From Lachnospiraceae bacterium (lineage in GTDB: Bacteria > Bacillota > Clostridia > Lachnospirales > Lachnospiraceae): 34,356 nt of DNA. The stretch spans positions 1 through 34,356 of the forward strand of contig CAAGLJ010000190.1 of NCBI GenBank assembly GCA_900770785.1. The letters are read 5' to 3'. Under the pieces are notes generated by a model, which ran no database searches, was not told the DNA's origin, and was given only the letters and a program-made list of their open reading frames with translations. Positions 31,948 through 34,356 of this stretch are shown piece after piece. The stretch's first letter is position 1; the number at the start of each line of letters is the position of its first letter. The position numbers and the translations under genes were made by a program.

Positions 31948-31976
31948 TTTACATGATTCAGAAAGAGTGTTAATAT
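31948..31976 (+). promoter_or_regulatory. Promoter of the glycyl radical protein gene
   Basis: TTTACA (31948-31953) and TAATAT (31971-31976) are separated by 17 bases, about 75 bases before the gene. The -10 lies inside the Rex-like operator. A 13-base palindrome AGTAATTATTACT (31995-32007) lies in the leader. Confidence 0.5.
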
Positions 31977-31984
31977 ATTATCAA
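31967..31984 (+). promoter_or_regulatory. Rex-like operator upstream of the glycyl radical protein gene
   Basis: GTGTTAATATATTATCAA matches the clostridial Rex consensus TTGTTAANNNNTTAACAA at 12 of the 14 fixed positions. Rex represses fermentation genes when NADH is low, and this site covers the -10 of the gene for a glycyl radical cofactor, which makes functional sense. Confidence 0.6.
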
Positions 31985-32048
31985 GATAAATAACAGTAAT
32001 TATTACTATTATGTATCTGAAAAAATACAATTTATGGAGGTTTTCCCT

Positions 32049-32291
32049 ATGAACACAAATACACAGCAGGTAGATAATTTAGTTGCCTTATTGGATGGTT
32101 ATGCAAACAAGGGTGGTCATCACCTGAACGTGAACGTTTTAAATCGGGATACTCTTTTAGATGCTCAGAAGCATCCTGAGAAATATCCCCAGCTTACTAT
32201 TCGTGTATCCGGATATGCAGTTAATTTTATCAAATTAACCCCTGAACAGCAGACAGACGTAATTAACCGTACCTTCCACGAAGCCGTTTAA
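32049..32291 (+). CDS. grcA: Stand-alone glycyl radical domain protein (autonomous glycyl radical cofactor)
   Basis: An 80-residue protein that is almost entirely the C-terminal glycyl radical domain of pyruvate formate-lyase. After a ~20-residue unique N-terminus comes HHLNVNVLNRDTLLDAQKHP, then EKYPQLTIRVSGYAVNFIKL and EQQTDVINRTFHEAV. Gly55 in RVSGYAV is the expected radical site, generated by the PFL-activating radical SAM enzyme. E. coli GrcA (127 residues) replaces the oxygen-cleaved C-terminus of PFL and restores activity; this shorter form has the same domain. The start was set at ATG 32049 with GGAGG 8 bases upstream; ATG 32034 overlaps that ribosome site. It is monocistronic, with its own promoter, Rex-like operator and terminator. 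No pfl or activase gene lies in the window. Confidence 0.9.
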   Translation: MNTNTQQVDNLVALLDGYANKGGHHLNVNVLNRDTLLDAQKHPEKYPQLTIRVSGYAVNFIKLTPEQQTDVINRTFHEAV

Positions 32292-32329
32292 TTACCGTAG
32301 AATGATAATTTACAGAATTTTTCAATAAT

Positions 32330-32384
32330 AAAGGAGCTGATACACCAGGTAATTGAGTCATTAACCCAGTGTGCAGCTCCTTTT
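32330..32384 (+). terminator. Terminator after the glycyl radical protein gene
   Basis: A long hairpin: AAAGGAGCTG (32330-32339) pairs with CAGCTCCTTT (32374-32383) and the stem continues with TACAC/GTGTG. TTTT ends the stem. Confidence 0.88.
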
Positions 32385-32414
32385 GCTATGCAAAATATCT
32401 TAAAAGAACGTACA

Positions 32415-32969
32415 CTACCCCAACATTTTCATCGCACTGTCCTTCGTTTCCTCCAGCTCTCTTAATGCCCGCTGTGCCATGCGGTCCTGCTGAATAGCTT
32501 CTATGATCCTGCCCCTGTCTTTTGGCGAAAACATGGTTATTGCATCCAGCAAATCACCGATATTCTCCCGGTTTACCACAAGGCTCCCCCCTTCTGCCAA
32601 CGGGATAGTGATACACTTACTCCGATCACTGCAATCCCCCAGCATCAGCGCATTCGTCTTTTGATCACAGAAAAATACGGTTCCCTTATACTCGATTACA
32701 TCCATGTCATTTTTCAGCCAAAAGTAACTGTTTCCATAAGTATTTTCCTTAAGATGCTTCAATGGCCCCCTGTTGCCACTTTGGAAAAGCAGAGGTTCTG
32801 ATTTTGCAGCCATTTCGTTGCTTTCGCTTTCCTCTTTCTTTGTCTCCTCCTGTTTTTCTGTAATTGCTTTAAGCCACTGTTTGGAAAAACTTTCCTCTTT
32901 CATTGTAGCTTCGGGATATTCATGGTAAGCTGTATCCCATTTTTTTGCTGATAATGCTCCTATTGACAT
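32415..32969 (-). CDS. Protein of unknown function next to pnp
   Basis: A 184-residue soluble protein that I do not recognise. The N-terminal ~80 residues are charged and probably disordered (Lys/Glu-rich EKQEETKKEESESNEMAAKS). A folded-looking core follows (NTYGNSYFWLKNDMDVIEYK, VFFCDQKTNALMLGD, KCITIPLAEGGSLVVNRENI), then a helical end containing FSPKDRGRIIEAIQQDRMAQ. There is no signal peptide or membrane segment. Three Cys are not arranged as a metal site. The start was set at ATG 32969, with GGAGGG 3-4 bases upstream; ATG 32999 has no site. It lies downstream of pnp, separated by three hairpins. Confidence 0.7.
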   Translation of the reverse strand: MSIGALSAKKWDTAYHEYPEATMKEESFSKQWLKAITEKQEETKKEESESNEMAAKSEPLLFQSGNRGPLKHLKENTYGNSYFWLKNDMDVIEYKGTVFFCDQKTNALMLGDCSDRSKCITIPLAEGGSLVVNRENIGDLLDAITMFSPKDRGRIIEAIQQDRMAQRALRELEETKDSAMKMLG

Positions 32970-33010
32970 TTTCCCTCCATTCCGCAGCTTCTCCGTCATT
33001 CAAAGCCGCA

Positions 33011-33080
33011 CCACTTTCCCAAAGGGTCCAAGTGGAAATATTCTGATTTGCCGCAGCCGTCTATACCTTCACTGCTGCGG
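33011..33080 (-). repeat. Two hairpins in the gap between pnp and the unknown gene
   Basis: CCACTT/AAGTGG (33011-33016/33030-33035, with nested CCC/GGG) and CCGCAGC/GCTGCGG (33051-33057/33074-33080) form two stems without T-runs. They lie in the leader of the 184-residue gene, downstream of the pnp terminator, and may stabilise or regulate its mRNA. Confidence 0.5.
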
Positions 33081-33087
33081 TCAGCTG

Positions 33088-33137
33088 CAAAAACAGCGCC
33101 TGTTTCAATCTGTCAATCCATTGAAATCAGACGCTGT
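33088..33137 (-). terminator. Terminator after pnp
   Basis: On the minus strand ACAGCG/CGCTGT with an imperfect continuation (CTG-TTCAAT/ATTGAA-CAG) is followed by TTTTT. It lies 47-96 bases after the pnp stop. Confidence 0.82.
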
Positions 33138-33183
33138 CCTTAGCTAATTTATATATCGGTATATTTCCAAAAAATCTTTAATC

Positions 33184-34356
33184 CTATCTTTGTGCAACAT
33201 CCTTCATAGAGAAGCTGATTCTGCCCATTTTATCCTTACCAAGGCAGACAACGGTCACCTTATCCCCTAAGGTAAGCACATCTTCCACATGGTTAATTCT
33301 TTCCTTGCAAATCTTGGAAATGTGTACCATGCCTTCTTTTCCGGGAGCAAATTCAATGAAAGCTCCAAATTCTTTGATGCTGACTACCTTACCCTTAAAA
33401 ATCTGCCCTTCTTCAAAGTCGGTGGTAATGATCTTAATCATCTCGACTGCCTGATCCATCATGGCAGCATCGGTTCCGCATACGGAAACGTTGCCGTCAT
33501 CGGTAATATCGATCTTCACCCCGGTACGGGCAATGATTTCATTAATGGTCTTACCCCGCTGGCCAACCACATCACCAATTTTTTCAGGATCAATCTGGAT
33601 GGAAATAATCTTGGGTGCGTAAGGACCAACCTCCGGTCTGGGAGCAGCGATACAGGGATTCATAATCTCATTTAAAATATAGGTTCTTGCCTCTTTCGTT
33701 CTGGCAATAGCCTCTTCTACAATTGGTCTGGTAAGACCATGAATCTTAATGTCCATCTGAATAGCCGTAATACCATCATGGGTACCAGCCACCTTAAAGT
33801 CCATATCTCCAAAGAAGTCCTCCAATCCCTGAATATCCGTTAATACAATATAGTCCTCATCCGTATCTCCAGTAACCAGGCCGCAGGAAATACCTGCTAC
33901 AGCCTTCTTAATAGGCACACCTGCTGCCATCAAGGACAGGGAAGAGGCACAAACGGAGGCCTGAGAGGTGGAACCATTGGATTCAAAGGTTTCCGATACG
34001 GTACGAATGGCGTAAGGGAATTCTTCCTCGCTGGGCAGTACCGGCACCAGTGCTTTCTCTGCCAGGGCACCATGACCAATTTCTCTTCGCCCGGGACCTC
34101 TGGAGGGCTTAGTCTCTCCCACAGAATAGGAGGGGAAATTATAATGGTGCATATAACGCTTGTTGGTCTCATTTACATCCAGACCATCAATCCTCTGCAT
34201 CTCAGAAAGAGGGGCCAGAGTAGTTACGGTACAAATCTGGGTCTGGCCTCTGGTAAACATGGCCGAACCATGCACCCGGGGAATCAAATCCACCTCTGCT
34301 GCCAAAGGACGAATCTGTGTAATTTCACGACCGTCAGGACGCTTGTGATCCTTTAA
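33184..34356 (-). CDS. pnp: Polyribonucleotide nucleotidyltransferase (PNPase), 5' part missing
   Basis: The window edge cuts the gene: 390 C-terminal residues are present of a protein usually ~700 long, and the frame is open to 34356. PNPase degrades mRNA from the 3' end by phosphorolysis. Visible are the start of the second RNase PH domain (KRPDGREITQIRPLAAEVDL), its catalytic region with two Asp (GDMDFKVAGTHDGITAIQMD), the KH domain (IGDVVGQRGKTINEIIARTG) and the S1 domain (GKVVSIKEFGAFIEFAPGKE). The protein ends directly after S1, as in many Clostridia. Confidence 0.95.
   Translation of the reverse strand, partial: LKDHKRPDGREITQIRPLAAEVDLIPRVHGSAMFTRGQTQICTVTTLAPLSEMQRIDGLDVNETNKRYMHHYNFPSYSVGETKPSRGPGRREIGHGALAEKALVPVLPSEEEFPYAIRTVSETFESNGSTSQASVCASSLSLMAAGVPIKKAVAGISCGLVTGDTDEDYIVLTDIQGLEDFFGDMDFKVAGTHDGITAIQMDIKIHGLTRPIVEEAIARTKEARTYILNEIMNPCIAAPRPEVGPYAPKIISIQIDPEKIGDVVGQRGKTINEIIARTGVKIDITDDGNVSVCGTDAAMMDQAVEMIKIITTDFEEGQIFKGKVVSIKEFGAFIEFAPGKEGMVHISKICKERINHVEDVLTLGDKVTVVCLGKDKMGRISFSMKDVAQR

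Noticed and set aside
32034..32048. Longer start of the glycyl radical gene at ATG 32034
   Set aside because: This ATG is part of the ATGGAGG ribosome site that serves ATG 32049.
1..34356. tRNA, rRNA, CRISPR arrays, insertion sequences, riboswitches
   Set aside because: I found no cloverleaf or conserved rRNA sequence, no regularly spaced repeats, no transposase frame and no recognisable riboswitch core when reading the gaps. Short or diverged elements could still be missed without a covariance search.

Overview
The window looks like a contig end from a spore-forming anaerobe of the Lachnospiraceae (Clostridia). The evidence is the complete spoIIIAA-AH operon, spoIVB, the Clostridia-type order asp23-nusB-xseA-xseB-ispA-dxs-tlyA-nadK-argR-recN-spoIVB, a pyruvate formate-lyase-type glycyl radical protein, and strong AGGAGG ribosome sites. 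I would not name a genus. Bases 1-20 are Illumina adapter, so purF lies at a real contig edge. The right end cuts through pnp.

Layout. 47-1474 purF. 1588-3069 (minus): a family 2 glycosyltransferase with a MarR-like winged-helix C-terminus, followed by a possible 34-residue peptide gene. 3284-7648 (plus): a Cys-rich small membrane protein, a LytS-type sensor kinase, a LytTR response regulator and a CstA-type transporter; three LytTR-type boxes at exact 21-bp steps lie in front of the transporter. 7700-8527: a broken XRE regulator gene and a half-size EamA transporter. 8681-11770 (minus): a five-gene ABC/YtrA-like operon led by a 50-bp near-perfect palindrome that contains its promoter. 11885-13414: a small decayed accessory patch holding a frameshifted Fic remnant, a Phd/RelE-type toxin-antitoxin pair and a DUF5688-like fragment. 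13463-23791 (minus): the conserved housekeeping operon from asp23 to recN, then spoIVB. 23906-26800: a transglutaminase-like lipoprotein and prfC. 26869-31852: spoIIIAA-AH. 32049-32291 (plus): a stand-alone glycyl radical domain protein with a Rex-like operator over its promoter. 32415-34356: an unrecognised gene and the 3' part of pnp.

How it fits together. The LytS/LytTR pair probably senses an extracellular carbon source such as pyruvate and switches on the CstA transporter. The glycyl radical protein probably repairs oxygen-damaged pyruvate formate-lyase under NADH/NAD+ control. These two units therefore both point to pyruvate metabolism. SpoIIIA and SpoIVB act in the mother cell/forespore channel and in sigma-K checkpoint signalling. 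The asp23-recN operon mixes DNA repair, isoprenoid, NADP, arginine control and rRNA modification functions.

The most interesting items are the Rex-linked stand-alone glycyl radical protein, the glycosyltransferase-MarR fusion, the triple LytTR box array, the promoter-containing palindrome, and the accessory patch that sits where spo0A would normally follow spoIVB.
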